Under the pieces are notes generated by a model that saw only the letters and a program-made list of their open reading frames with translations, searched no databases and was not told the origin of the DNA. A program made the position numbers and the translations under genes. DNA of 64,000 nucleotides from Gammaproteobacteria bacterium (GTDB taxonomy: Bacteria; Pseudomonadota; Gammaproteobacteria; S012-40), in the NCBI GenBank assembly GCA_029881255.1, contig JAOUMY010000009.1, forward strand, positions 62,001-126,000, in the 5' to 3' direction. Of the stretch, positions 45,436 to 55,315 are shown piece by piece (the stretch's first letter is position 1; each line of letters begins with the position of its first letter).

Positions 45436-46031
45436 AGGACTGGCTAAAAAAAGAGATCAAGTGGCGTTGGCACATTCTACGTAGTCCCACCCAACACTAC
45501 GCGCTGGGCTTTCTGGTCATGGTCGGTTTTTTCGCCGGTATTATTTTCTGGGGTGGATTCAACACCGTATTGGAGTTCACCAACACCGAGGGTTTTTGTA
45601 TCGGTTGTCACGAAATGCGCGACAACGTCTATCAGGAGTTGCAAACCACCATCCACTTTGCCAATCGTTCCGGCGTACGCGCCAAGTGTGCCGACTGCCA
45701 CGTACCCCACGACTGGACGTCCAAACTCGCGAGAAAGATGCAGGCCTCAAAAGAGATTTGGGGCAAGGTGTTCGGCACGATCGATACCCGCGAAAAGTTT
45801 TTGGATAAGCGGCGCGAACTGGCGGAGCACGAATGGGCCAGACTAAAGGCCAACGATTCGCTTGAGTGTCGTAACTGCCACAATTTTGAATACATGGATT
45901 TAACCCGACAAAGCCAGCGCGCCTCCGCACAACACGACCGGGCACTCAGTGGCGGTGATAAAACCTGTATCGATTGCCACAAGGGTATCGCCCATCGACT
46001 ACCGGATATGGAGGGGGTTGAGGGGTGGTGA
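45432..46031 (+). CDS. napC: Tetraheme quinol dehydrogenase NapC
   Basis: 199 residues. One N-terminal membrane anchor ([20 protein letters not shown]) and four heme c motifs: CIGCH, CADCH, CRNCH and CIDCH. It takes electrons from the quinol pool to NapB. It ends the operon napEFDABC; napG and napH are absent, so quinol oxidation relies on NapC alone. No clear terminator follows. Confidence 0.95.
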   Translation: MKDWLKKEIKWRWHILRSPTQHYALGFLVMVGFFAGIIFWGGFNTVLEFTNTEGFCIGCHEMRDNVYQELQTTIHFANRSGVRAKCADCHVPHDWTSKLARKMQASKEIWGKVFGTIDTREKFLDKRRELAEHEWARLKANDSLECRNCHNFEYMDLTRQSQRASAQHDRALSGGDKTCIDCHKGIAHRLPDMEGVEGW

Positions 46032-46460
46032 GGGGTGAGCTCAACAACCGCTTCAAATCGTTTCCAAAGACACCACTTCCTGATCGACAAACCCTGCATG
46101 TTTTCTAAGTGCGGGCAGTAGTAGTTGGTCGGCGAACAGGCAGCGTGTGAACGAATCGCCTCCCGCCATTCATCGCGATAGAGTGGCTTTTGTGGTCGGT
46201 TCAACCAACTGCGTACAAGCGGCCCGGCCTTTTCCTGAAAAATGATTGCGGCATTTGTGCTATCTCTTCTCGGCTATGCCCGGATTTCTTTAAACTGTAA
46301 ATCTGGTATCGTTCATAAGTTCTTCATCTCTTGCGGGGAGAAGCCTGACTTTACCAGTTGACCTCTCTATTACCAATTGCACCTACTATCCGTATCCGCC
46401 AAATGGTATCTATCTAAATTTATGTAATTTATTCCTCGACTAGAGCGAGGAAAAATTTAT
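46032..46460. other. Intergenic region after napC
   Basis: About 430 bp. I see no supported gene, terminator or RNA. A minus-strand frame from 46204 runs antisense into napC; I do not consider it a gene. Confidence 0.4.
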
Positions 46461-47198
46461 TTACTTTGACAACGACAAGATATAATACATTTTCAAACCA
46501 GGGTCTTCCTGGCGAAACGCTTTCGCGCTACTTTGCACCCATCTGGTGATAAATTCTCCAATCTGTGAAGCGCTTACATTGTACTCGCCACTGTTTGGTT
46601 CGAAGAAATACATATCATCCTCATCAAACGCAAAACCAATCGCGTGGCGAGCATTCCCTTGTTGATATGCGAAGACAAAAGGTCGTTGAGACACACCACC
46701 ATAATTTTTATAGAAAAGATTGATCACAGAAGCCAGATCATCACTGCTGCATTCTGTCTTCTTTCGTATCTTCATTTCAATTTTGCCAACATGCGGCATG
46801 TACTCTCGCATGCCGCCAAGAAAGTTAATTGATGTTTGTATTTGGCTATTTCGAGAATGTTCATTGCGAGGTGCTGGTGTTGGCGTTGCGCTTGAGTAAG
46901 ACCAATCGCGAAACTCTTCAAAAGTGCGCCCCTCCCACTGTCCTATACGTTGAAACAAATGCATCGCGTCTTCGTATTTCAGATTTTCAACAGCGGAGTA
47001 ACTGCCCCATGACTGAGTGCTTTCGCTATATTGAAGATCACCCCAAATAAGCGCAGCCGCAAAACACACACCGTCTTGAGCCGACACCTGAGTTCGGCTC
47101 CTTCCCATACCGCTGGCATTGTTATTCAGGTTGGCCGCTTTTAGGACGCTCTGATTCCAGTCCTCAGTTTTCCATTTACTTATTTGCTCGTATGACAT
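46461..47198 (-). CDS. YopT/AvrPphB-like (C58) cysteine protease candidate
   Basis: 245 residues from ATG 47198 (GGAGGATAAGG upstream). The catalytic pattern of peptidase family C58 can be read: DGVCFAAALIW (Cys45), ARHAIGFAFDEDD (His185), then YFFEPNSGEY where the usual FFDPNxGE Asp is Glu200, 15 residues after the His, close to the spacing in YopT. There is no signal peptide, as expected for a secreted-by-machine effector. It is isolated, with no neighbour on its strand, and lies about 5 kb from the T6SS island. The Asp-to-Glu change could lower activity. Confidence in the family is moderate. Confidence 0.6.
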   Translation of the reverse strand: MSYEQISKWKTEDWNQSVLKAANLNNNASGMGRSRTQVSAQDGVCFAAALIWGDLQYSESTQSWGSYSAVENLKYEDAMHLFQRIGQWEGRTFEEFRDWSYSSATPTPAPRNEHSRNSQIQTSINFLGGMREYMPHVGKIEMKIRKKTECSSDDLASVINLFYKNYGGVSQRPFVFAYQQGNARHAIGFAFDEDDMYFFEPNSGEYNVSASQIGEFITRWVQSSAKAFRQEDPGLKMYYILSLSK

Positions 47199-47682
47199 CC
47201 TTATCCTCCAAAAATAATATTGTAGCTTTGCGATAGCGACATACTGTGAGTGACAACAATCGTTTGAAAACGAAACAGCGTTGATTTGTAGTATAGAGGC
47301 ATGGGCAAGGAAGTAGTTGTAAGCTACATCACAACAAATGCTAAAAGTTATAGAAATAGTTGTATAACCATCGGAACCAAAATCCAGCGGGCACAACAAA
47401 ACCAGTTGAACACTGCGGCTGAAGGACATCCGTCGGGTTCCCAAAGAATATTTAGGTTTGATCCCTTAAGACGAAAGGAACCCAAGATCTACAACTTTAG
47501 CAAGACAAGCTTACTTCTACCCCTTTTTCTTGTTCAATGCCCCAAATGGCTTCTGAACACAGGATTCCGGTGTATTAGTTTCGCTATTGCCGATTCAAAT
47601 AAGATACAGAACAACGACTACAAACCCTCGCCAACAACTATAATCGAAAAGATTGACGATGCATCCCTCGACTGTTTTCCCC
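47199..47682. other. Intergenic region upstream of the C58 protease gene
   Basis: About 480 bp. Contains only a low-quality frame (47301-47735, +) that runs antisense into the DUF4386 gene; no ribosome site or domain supports it. Presumably holds the protease promoter. Confidence 0.4.
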
Positions 47683-48384
47683 CTATAGCCATGACTGTTT
47701 CTCAACATCTAGCGCAATCTCAACCCTTTCGCTAGCAGTTAACGCAGGCTCTGTAGTCATGGCTTGCCTCCCTCCCCTGATGAGAAACCAAATGGCCAGC
47801 GACATCTCTCCGAATATGCTTGGGATAGCAACCAGCATCAGGAAGTAATCCGCATAGGCTTCGTAGTCCAGAAGTGTGAAGTGCGCAACAGTATCAATCA
47901 TATACATCATACCCGCTATCATGAGAAAGACGGTAATAAATTTTGGCCCATCTATTATGTTTGCAAGAACAATCAAGTGGACACCAAAGAAGAAAAGACC
48001 GATTAGCCAAATAGTGTTGAATTCATCGACTTTTTTGAGGATTTCATCCGCAGTGTCCAAACCAAACACAGCGGGCAGAGAGAATATGGCAACACCCATA
48101 ATTACCGCATGCATCATTCTAAAGAGCGTGCTTAAAATGGATAGCGGATTCTTTTTGTATAACTCAAATAGCGTCCATGCCACCACTACATCGAAAACCA
48201 CAGTAATCAAAAAGGCAACAATACCAGCACTTACCATTGCTGGGGATTGTTGCACCATCGTTATCGGATCATTGAGCAATGATTCGACAACAAAAAAGTT
48301 AGCAAATATTGCCGCAAAGAAAATGACTAGATAACTCAGGCCAGTGGTCACGGCGTATTTTCTTGATGCGTTTGTGATGTTCAT
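47683..48384 (-). CDS. DUF4386 family membrane protein
   Basis: 233 residues with six predicted membrane segments (ITVVFDVVVAWTLFELY, IWLIGLFFFGVHLIVLA, FITVFLMIAGMMYMI, SLAIWFLIRGG). Pattern and length match DUF4386, an inner-membrane family of unknown function. A LysR gene is divergent from it across a 474-bp gap, which also holds a decayed second DUF4386 gene (48537-48720). Confidence 0.8.
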   Translation of the reverse strand: MNITNASRKYAVTTGLSYLVIFFAAIFANFFVVESLLNDPITMVQQSPAMVSAGIVAFLITVVFDVVVAWTLFELYKKNPLSILSTLFRMMHAVIMGVAIFSLPAVFGLDTADEILKKVDEFNTIWLIGLFFFGVHLIVLANIIDGPKFITVFLMIAGMMYMIDTVAHFTLLDYEAYADYFLMLVAIPSIFGEMSLAIWFLIRGGRQAMTTEPALTASERVEIALDVEKQSWL

Positions 48385-48536
48385 TTTGACTCTCCAATAA
48401 TCAATATGAGGTGGTTTTACACAACGATAACGACATTGCCCTTTTTGTGTCCGTTGTCGATGTAGTGCGGTATTTAAAAGCTTTCATAGTTTTCTTCCCC
48501 GTTTTTGAATGATGGTGTCGTACTTGAACAGAAGTG

Positions 48537-48720
48537 TTAGTGCGCAATAACGCTGCGTCTGTCAAAGTCATTGTTCGAGTAGTTAAAACCTTTGACGATC
48601 AACCACACACTTAGCGCAAGTTCGAACAACCCGCCGGGAAACCAACTTCGACTTATACAACAAGGTGCAAAACATCAGTCCGCCCATGCCCCATATCGCC
48701 ATATCGATCTGGTAGCAAAG
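48537..48720 (-). pseudogene. Relic of a second DUF4386 gene (3' end)
   Basis: On the minus strand one frame reads IDMAIWGMGGLMFCTLLYKS (typical DUF4386 helix) and is cut after KLVSRR. A shifted frame then gives WFPGGLFELALSVWLIVKGF, the usual DUF4386 C-terminal helix, before a TAA at 48537-48539. The middle is deleted and the frame shifted, so this is a non-functional remnant upstream of the intact DUF4386 gene. Confidence 0.6.
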
Positions 48721-48858
48721 AACCCACCTTGTTTGAGAACAGTAACTTAAAAACAACATTGCCTTGTATCAACGCTAAGTTCCTGTCTTTCAAATACCGT
48801 GTAGTAATTATCGACCATGCAATGTAGTATGCATATTCCGAATTTTTGTATATAACGC

Positions 48859-49752
48859 ATGCAAAAACGTATGGATTGGCGATCGGTAAATTTTGACTGG
48901 AATCGGGCAAGAGCCTTTCTCGTTACGGCGGAAGAGGGAACATTATCTGCGGCCGCACGTGCCCTGGGAATGACGCAGCCCACCTTAGGTCGTCAGGTTA
49001 CGGCTCTGGAAAAGGAATTAGGCGTTATCCTTTTTGAGCGAGTAGGATTAGGGCTGGTACTGACACCCAGCGGGCTAGATTTGTTGGAACATGTTCGCGC
49101 CATGGGCAACGCGGCAAATCAGGTGTCATTGACAGCGAGTGGTCAGACACAAGACCTGGAAGGCAACGTCTGCATATCCGCGAGTGAGGTTTACTCGGCA
49201 TACATACTTCCCCCAATCATTGCCAAACTTCGCCTAATCGAACCGAAGATACAGATCGAGATTGTTGCCAGCAATCAAGAAAGCGACTTGCGACGACGCG
49301 AGGCAGATATCGCCCTGCGCAACTTCGAACCCACACAGCCCGAATTGATCGCAAAAAAAATCAAAGATGTCTCGGCACGTTTCTATGCAACAAAAAAGTA
49401 CCTGGACCGCGTCGGCCTACCTAAAACGATTGAACACCTGCAACAGCTCAACTTCGTCGCCTTTGAAAGCCCAATGATGTTGATTAATCATCTCAAGCAA
49501 ATAGGCCTGAATCTTTCTCTTCGTAATTTTCCCATCGTCACTACCAGCTATTTGGTCCAATGGGAATTGGTAAAACAGGACTTAGGCATCGGCATGATGC
49601 CTGAGGAAATTGGCAATGCCGACCCTTTGGTCCAACAAGTGCTTCCCGACTTTCCGCCCATCGTATTCCCAATCTGGTTGACCACCCACCGAGAGCTTCG
49701 TACCAGTCGCAGGGTGAGGATTGTTTTTGATTTATTGGCGAGTGAGCTCTAG
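48859..49752 (+). CDS. LysR-family transcriptional regulator
   Basis: 297 residues (an alternative ATG at 48871 drops four residues). N-terminal helix-turn-helix FDWNRARAFLVTAEEGTLSA...AARALGMTQPTLGRQVTALE, followed by the effector-binding domain (YSAYILPPIIAKL, IEIVASNQESDL, DIALRNFEPTQP). It is divergent from the DUF4386 gene, the classic layout for a LysR regulator and its target. Its 3' end is the breakpoint at which a truncated abiEi begins. Confidence 0.87.
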   Translation: MQKRMDWRSVNFDWNRARAFLVTAEEGTLSAAARALGMTQPTLGRQVTALEKELGVILFERVGLGLVLTPSGLDLLEHVRAMGNAANQVSLTASGQTQDLEGNVCISASEVYSAYILPPIIAKLRLIEPKIQIEIVASNQESDLRRREADIALRNFEPTQPELIAKKIKDVSARFYATKKYLDRVGLPKTIEHLQQLNFVAFESPMMLINHLKQIGLNLSLRNFPIVTTSYLVQWELVKQDLGIGMMPEEIGNADPLVQQVLPDFPPIVFPIWLTTHRELRTSRRVRIVFDLLASEL

Positions 49753-50417
49753 CGCTATTATGGAAGGTTTATTGGGGCTATTTCATCAATCGCGCCTATG
49801 CTCGTCCCGGCACGTCGATAAACTGGGAAGGCATTTTACTTGGTCTCCAACATCTGAGTAAAACCACCCTTCATCTTGGCAGTGTCTCCGCATTAAACCA
49901 ACAAGGTCTTGCACATTACCTCAGCCTGGAAGGAGATTCTGTCATCCACTTGTGGGGACAGGATACTCCCCCGACATGGATGGACACACTCCAAACAAAT
50001 TTCCAATGGGCTTTCCACAGGAAAAAGCTATTCCGATCTGACTCTGAAAAAGCATGGATCAACTTGCCAACAAAAATACGGGACTGGACCATCCGCGCTT
50101 CGGCACCAGAGCGCGCATTACTGGAGGTCCTCAGTGAGGTTGATGAAACTCCGTCATCATTCATCTTCTCCGCAGAGCTGTTTGAGGGTATGACGATGGC
50201 CAGGCCTGCTGTTATCAATCAGTTGCTACAAAATTGTACTCACAACAAGGCAAAGCGGCTTTTCCTTTTTCTGTCAGAGCATTTTAACTATCCATGGGCA
50301 AAGAAAATCAATTTTGATGACGTAGACCTTGGCAAAGGAAAACGACTCGTGACGAGAGGCGGCATCTATAACAAGAAATACCAAATCACCGTGCCGGAGA
50401 ATTTTCGTGCTGGATAG
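49753..50417 (+). pseudogene. N-terminally truncated AbiEi-family antitoxin
   Basis: Directly after the LysR stop, one frame reads GYFINRAYARPGTSINWEGI then LLGLQHLSKTTLHLGSVSAL and LAHYLSL, the AbiEi_3 region that normally begins near residue 45. It continues through RASAPERALLEVLSEV to the end at 50417. The N-terminal winged helix and start codon are missing. An internal ATG at 49950 could start a 155-residue piece. AbiEi is the antitoxin/repressor of the type IV AbiE system. Confidence 0.7.
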
Positions 50418-50832
50418 AAACAATCCACATTATCGCCAAGTCGAATTACTTGTACGTGTCTTACCTTTAGTGGCTCAAGAAAAACTTTTTGCACTAAAAG
50501 GTGGAACTGCCATCAACCTTTTTGTCCGCGATTTACCTCGTCTTTCCGTAGATATCGATTTGACCTATTTGCCCATCGATGAGAGAGACACAGCATTACT
50601 TGCGATAAATGATGGCCTGGCGCGGATTTCGACCCAAATTACTCGAGTCGAGAAAGGCGATCCCAAATGCGGTATCGGCGTCGTTTTTGAGTTATCCGCT
50701 TTGGTAGGAGTGAAACTCTTCGATGAGGCTAGCTCTGCCCTAACCCACCACATCAAGCAGGTCGAAGATAAGCTCGCTCTTCTGCCCAAAGCGGTACATA
50801 AAAAGACCAAGTCCGTAGATGATGATTTCTAA
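50407..50832 (+). pseudogene. AbiEii-family nucleotidyltransferase toxin, probably truncated
   Basis: 141 codons from GTG 50407, overlapping abiEi by 11 nt. The nucleotidyltransferase core is present: FALKGGTAINLF and LPRLSVDIDLTYLP carry the GG(S/T)-type and D-x-D motifs. AbiEii proteins are usually near 300 residues; here the frame ends after DKLALLPKAV...KSVDDDF, so the C-terminal half is missing. It overlaps the hipA start by 14 nt. Likely inactive, since part of the fold is lost. Confidence 0.65.
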
Positions 50833-51627
50833 ACAGCCGCATATCCAAGCCTTTGTCTGGATCTGGTTACCTGGTGAATCCGAGCCTGTTGTCACAGGTA
50901 AACTAACACTGGAAGGAAAAAACCTGCTCTTCAACTATGGCAAGAGTTACCTGAATCGCGCCAATGCCATCGCCATATATGATCAAGAACTGCCATTAAA
51001 ACCGGGCGTTCACGCGCTTTTTGCAGGATTGAGTATGCCCAACTGTATTCGGGATGCTGTGCCCGATGCTTGGGGACGTCGTGTGCTAATTAATCGTTTG
51101 CTTGGCCTAAAGGGTGAGCAAGCCGGAAACACTTCCCAACTAGACGAACTAAGCTATCTACTTTAGTCCGGCTCTGACAGAATTGGCGCGTTGGATTTTC
51201 AAAAGTCAGCCACTGAATACGTGCCGCGATTTGCAAACAATGCCCCCCTCGAGGAATTACTCGCTGCTGCGGAAATGGTCGAAAAAGGTATTCCGCTTAC
51301 TCGGGAACTAGAGCAGGCTTTGCATCACGGCACTTCTATTGGTGGTGCGCGTCCTAAGGCTTTAATCGAAGACGGTAAGAAGCAACACAAGCGATGCTTA
51401 TTTCTGACGGTAACCGGATGAGTCGTTTAAGCACATGCCTGGAAACGGCTCATAATTTTCTCCTATCTCAGGAAGATGCTCGTGAAATTATGGATCACCA
51501 AGTTTCGGTAATAGAAAAAAATTGGAATATAGTTTGTGACGAGGCCGATCTGAATCCAACCGACCGCGCATTATTCTGGAGGCGACAATTCTTGAATCCG
51601 TTTGCCTTTGAGGGATATCGAGATTAA
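50819..51627 (+). pseudogene. hipA-family kinase toxin, decayed
   Basis: The N-terminal region is intact (MMISKQPHIQAFVWIWLPGE, then LLFNYGKSYL, DAVPDAWGRRVLINRLLG). At 51164-51166 an in-frame TAG interrupts SYLL*SGSDRIGALDFQKSA. The frame then runs to IGGARPKALIEDGKKQ, where it shifts and jumps to the HipA C-terminus (NRMSRLSTCLETAHNFLLSQ, then WRRQFLNPFAFEGY). The central kinase segment is deleted. The gene is clearly dead. Confidence 0.8.
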
Positions 51628-51761
51628 TTCGGAAAAAGGGAAAAAGGTCGCATCTGTTAGTTTGTCATTTCGAGTGGATTACTGAAAGACAAGCGCAATC
51701 CGGACCGTGCTGGAAAATAGTTAAAAACGGAAATTACCTAAATTGAAACCTAAAAACGAAA

Positions 51762-51790
51762 AAAGGGTTAGCTTTTTGAGCTAACCCTTT
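51762..51790 (-). terminator. Terminator of the gltX-tRNA operon
   Basis: AAAGGGTTAGCT / AGCTAACCCTTT, a perfect 12-bp stem with a 5-nt loop. On the minus strand it is followed by TTTTTTCGTTTTT. Confidence 0.88.
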
Positions 51791-51798
51791 GAGAATAG

Positions 51799-51874
51799 TG
51801 GCGTCCCCAAGGGGATTCGAACCCCTGTTACCGCCGTGAAAGGGCGGTGTCCTAGGCCTCTAGACGATGGGGAC
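51799..51874 (-). tRNA. tRNA-Glu (anticodon TTC)
   Basis: 76 nt with encoded CCA. The acceptor stem is GTCCCCA with TGGGGAC, the anticodon arm CCGCC-CTTTCAC-GGCGG gives TTC, and the T arm is CAGGGGTTCGAATCCCCTT. It lies downstream of gltX, which charges it. Confidence 0.97.
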
Positions 51875-51931
51875 GCTGAAAAAAGGTTTTTCAACCAAAG
51901 TCGGCCTAGTAAAACTGGTACTTCCGTAATC

Positions 51932-52007
<76 letters not shown>

Positions 52008-52066
52008 GAAAGAGACGCGCATTTTACGTATGCGAATGAGTGGGGTCAAGCGAAAAATTTTATTCT

Positions 52067-53473
52067 TCAGGAATTTTTCGCTTCGATGTAAGCCACCGCT
52101 TTTTCTATACGAGACAAGCTCTTATCCCGCCCTATGAGATAAACGGTTAAGTCCAGATCCGGCGTGGGCGCACCGCCTGTCACGGCCAGACGCAAGGGCA
52201 TGCCGAGCTTGCCAAAGCCAATTTCCAGCTCAGCAACGGTCTGTTCCATAGCGGCATGGATGGCCTCGCGAGTCCAATCCTGTAGCGCCATCAGCTTGAC
52301 CTTAATATTGTTCAACACCTCAACGGCCTCGGGTTTAAAGGCCTTTTTCGCGGATTTTTCGTCAAAACCATCCAGGTCTTGGTAATAAATCCGGCACTGC
52401 TCGGCCAGCTCAATCAGGGTTTTGGTACGCTCGCGCTGGGCCTTTATCACTTCGAGGATATCCGGGCCCTCGGTTGGGTCGATGCCGACATTGCCCAGGT
52501 GATAGCTCAGGTGGTGCAACACGTGGGCAGGCTCGCTGTTCATAATATATTGGTGATTAATCCACAGCAGCTTGTCTGGGTTAAACGTCGACGGCGCGCG
52601 ATTGATGGCCTTAACCTCGAATAACTCGATCATTTCATCAATGGAAAACAGTTCCTGGTCACCATGCGACCAACCCAGACGCACCAGGTAATTGACCAGT
52701 GCCTCAGGCAAAAAGCCTTCTTCACGATATTGCATCACGCTCACCGCTCCGTGGCGCTTGGACAAACGCTTGCCATCGGAACCCAGAATCATAGGCGCAT
52801 GGGCATATTGTGGCAGTTTCGCGCCCAAGGCCTTGAGGATATTGATCTGACGCGGGGTATTATTGACGTGGTCATCGCCACGGATAACGCAATCGATCTG
52901 CATATCCATATCATCGACGACTACCGTCAAATTGTAGGTCGGCGTACCGTCGGAACGGGCGATGATCAGGTCATCCAGTTCGGCGTTCTGTACTTCGATA
53001 CTGCCCTTGACTAGGTCATCAAATACGACTGACCCCTCAGTGGGGTTCTTGAAACGAATGACCGGCTCCACTCCATCACGCGGCTCGGTACGATGACGGC
53101 AACGTCCGTCATAGCGTGGCTTTTGTTTGTTGGCCATTTGCTCTTCGCGCATGGCTTCCAGCTCTTCTTTACTGCAATAGCAGTAATAGGCATGGCCGTC
53201 GTCCATGAGTTTTTTGATGATTTCTTCGTAGCGATCGAAGTGATGGGTCTGGTAAAACGGGCCTTCGTCGTATTCCAGGCCTATCCAGGTCATGCCCTCA
53301 AGGATGGCGTTCACCGATTCCTGGGTCGATCGCTCGCGATCAGTGTCCTCGATACGCAATATAAAACGTCCGCCATGTTTGCGCGCATGCAGCCAGGAGA
53401 ACAGCGCGGTACGGGCACCACCAATATGAAGATAACCGGTAGGACTAGGGGCAAAACGGGTTTTAATGCTCAT
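52067..53473 (-). CDS. gltX: Glutamyl-tRNA synthetase
   Basis: 468 residues from ATG 53473 ([20 protein letters not shown]). Class I motifs are the HIGH-type HIGG near residue 16 and KRLSKRHG. It attaches glutamate to tRNA-Glu. The frame opens earlier at 53509 but homology starts at 53473. It heads the operon gltX-tRNA-Ala-tRNA-Glu and is divergent from the Aer-like receptor. Confidence 0.97.
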   Translation of the reverse strand: MSIKTRFAPSPTGYLHIGGARTALFSWLHARKHGGRFILRIEDTDRERSTQESVNAILEGMTWIGLEYDEGPFYQTHHFDRYEEIIKKLMDDGHAYYCYCSKEELEAMREEQMANKQKPRYDGRCRHRTEPRDGVEPVIRFKNPTEGSVVFDDLVKGSIEVQNAELDDLIIARSDGTPTYNLTVVVDDMDMQIDCVIRGDDHVNNTPRQINILKALGAKLPQYAHAPMILGSDGKRLSKRHGAVSVMQYREEGFLPEALVNYLVRLGWSHGDQELFSIDEMIELFEVKAINRAPSTFNPDKLLWINHQYIMNSEPAHVLHHLSYHLGNVGIDPTEGPDILEVIKAQRERTKTLIELAEQCRIYYQDLDGFDEKSAKKAFKPEAVEVLNNIKVKLMALQDWTREAIHAAMEQTVAELEIGFGKLGMPLRLAVTGGAPTPDLDLTVYLIGRDKSLSRIEKAVAYIEAKNS

Positions 53474-53691
53474 TGATCTAGGCATTCCTGTGGCGTTGAC
53501 AAGCCGCATATTCTATCGGCAGACATCAAAATGTACAGTGCCGAAAACCGAGGACCATTCTAAATTTCCCTTGCGACACAACCGATATGCTTATGAAAGC
53601 CGAACTCTGTCCGGCTGTCAGGCGCACGCGCGCAGAAAGATACTGGCAAGAAACATTGATGAAACCAAGGCTATAGAGACACTTTTGGCGT

Positions 53692-55269
53692 ATGAAGATT
53701 AACCTGCCAATTACTGGCAAACGAGTCCCTATCCCGGAAGATTGCGTCATCATCTCCATCACCGATGAGAAGGGGATCATTCGCTATGTCAATGAACAAT
53801 TCGTTGAAATCAGTGGTTTCACGCGCGAGGAGCTATACGGGAAAAGCCACAATATCGTGCGCCACCCGGAAATGCCACCAGAGGCCTTTGAAGACCTCTG
53901 GGTAAACCTGAAACAGAACAAACCATGGCTAGGTGTTATCAATAATCGTTGTAAAAATGGCGACAATTATTGGGTCGAAGCCTTTGTCTGCCCGAACTAT
54001 GAAGATGGCGTTCACGTTGGCTACCAATCCGTACGGGTAGCCCCGCGCGAACAAGACGTTAAACGCGCAGAGAAACTATACCGGTATGTCCAGCGACGGA
54101 AGAAACTCCCCGGATTCGGCTGGCGCAGCCTGTCCCTGTCGACCAAGTTCTTTTCCATATATACCAGCGCGCTCTCCCTGTGCGGTGTCGCTGGCTATTT
54201 TAGCTATCTGTCGCAGTCGATATTTCCGTTAATGCTCGGCTTTGCTCTGTCCGTCGCACTCAGCGTTTTAGGTACACGCCTGGTACTCAGAACGCTGAAA
54301 AGCGTGGCGAGAGAGTCCCGCGAGATCGTCGACAATCAGATCTTTCGCCATGCCATGACTGGGTATGACGATGAATTAGGGCAGATTTACAGCGCCCTAC
54401 TCATGCAAAAGGCGAAGCTGCGCACCCTACTCGGCCGTGCGGAAGATTCAGGGCAAGATCTCAATGACGTTGCTGTCAATATGTCGAACACTTCGCAACT
54501 CGCTAGCCTCGGACTCAATGACGCCAGTGATGAAATCACGCAGATCGCATCGGCTATCGAGCAAATGTCACATAGCATCAGCCTGGTAGCGGCAAATATT
54601 CAAGAGGCTGCAATGGCAGCAAATAAAACCAAACTCGAAACCGATGAAATCAACATCGCGGTCACAAGAACCATCAGCATAATCACCACCTTGGAGACAG
54701 AAATCCGCGAGGCCTCCAGCACCATCAACCACCTTAAAGAGGATGCCAACCAGATCAGCACGATTGTGAATGTTATTAACGAGATCGCGGACCAAACCAA
54801 TCTGCTGGCGCTCAACGCCGCTATTGAAGCAGCGCGAGCAGGAGAAAGCGGACGCGGATTCGCAGTGGTGGCCGATGAAGTGCGCTCGCTGGCCAGTCGA
54901 ACCACGCAATCGACCCAGGAAATTCGCGCGATGATCGAGACCCTGCAACATTCAGCAAACGGCGCGGTCGACACCATGAGCGATGCGCTAATGGCCTTGG
55001 ACAGTAGCGTGCATAACGTCACTGAGACCGCAGACCATATAGCCAAAGTCTCTGACTCTACCAACCGTATCAGCGAAATGAACTCCAGCGTCGCCGCTTC
55101 TGCAGAACAGCAAAATAGCGTGGCGAAAGAAATCAGCAACAGCATACAGAACATCAACGCATCGGTTATCCAGGTGTCCCACAGCGCCAAACTCGCCTCT
55201 GAGGCCAGCACCCGTGTTAAAACCATGGCCGGCCGTCTCAGCGATATGATCAAACAAATCGATAATTAG
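53692..55269 (+). CDS. Aer-like PAS chemotaxis/aerotaxis receptor
   Basis: 525 residues. An N-terminal PAS domain (about 10-115; [37 protein letters not shown]) resembles the FAD-binding PAS of Aer. There is a hydrophobic hairpin at about 153-200 ([20 protein letters not shown] and a second helix). A methyl-accepting signalling domain holds the conserved tip [20 protein letters not shown] then [13 protein letters not shown] (about 357-414). It would control swimming in response to redox state. No CWxxF-type methylation pentapeptide is seen at the C-terminus. Confidence 0.92.
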   Translation: MKINLPITGKRVPIPEDCVIISITDEKGIIRYVNEQFVEISGFTREELYGKSHNIVRHPEMPPEAFEDLWVNLKQNKPWLGVINNRCKNGDNYWVEAFVCPNYEDGVHVGYQSVRVAPREQDVKRAEKLYRYVQRRKKLPGFGWRSLSLSTKFFSIYTSALSLCGVAGYFSYLSQSIFPLMLGFALSVALSVLGTRLVLRTLKSVARESREIVDNQIFRHAMTGYDDELGQIYSALLMQKAKLRTLLGRAEDSGQDLNDVAVNMSNTSQLASLGLNDASDEITQIASAIEQMSHSISLVAANIQEAAMAANKTKLETDEINIAVTRTISIITTLETEIREASSTINHLKEDANQISTIVNVINEIADQTNLLALNAAIEAARAGESGRGFAVVADEVRSLASRTTQSTQEIRAMIETLQHSANGAVDTMSDALMALDSSVHNVTETADHIAKVSDSTNRISEMNSSVAASAEQQNSVAKEISNSIQNINASVIQVSHSAKLASEASTRVKTMAGRLSDMIKQIDN

Positions 55270-55296
55270 ACGCCTGGAACCTATGTCGCGTATACT
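55266..55296 (+). promoter_or_regulatory. Candidate promoter of ssrA
   Basis: TTAGAC at 55266-55271 and TATACT at 55291-55296 are 19 bp apart. The -10 is good and stands 20 bp before the mature tmRNA 5' end, leaving room for a leader removed by RNase P. Confidence 0.4.
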
Positions 55297-55315
55297 TGTC
55301 TACCTTTTTGCTTCA

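Noticed and set aside
45632-46204. 190-codon minus-strand frame (NRPQKPLYRDEWREA...)
   Set aside because: The largest part is antisense to napC and its composition there mirrors the nap codons; only the first 55 or so codons fall outside napC and I cannot link them to a family.
47301-47735. 144-codon plus-strand frame
   Set aside because: No ribosome site, low-complexity sequence, and its end is antisense to the DUF4386 gene.
51620-51760. A/G-rich stretch after the hipA relic, considered as a repeat or CRISPR-like element
   Set aside because: No repeated units are present; the only structure is the terminator of the tRNA operon further right.
54600-55253. 217-codon minus-strand frame inside the Aer-like receptor gene
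   Set aside because: Antisense mirror of the helical signalling domain; Ala/Ser-rich composition is a side effect of the real gene.
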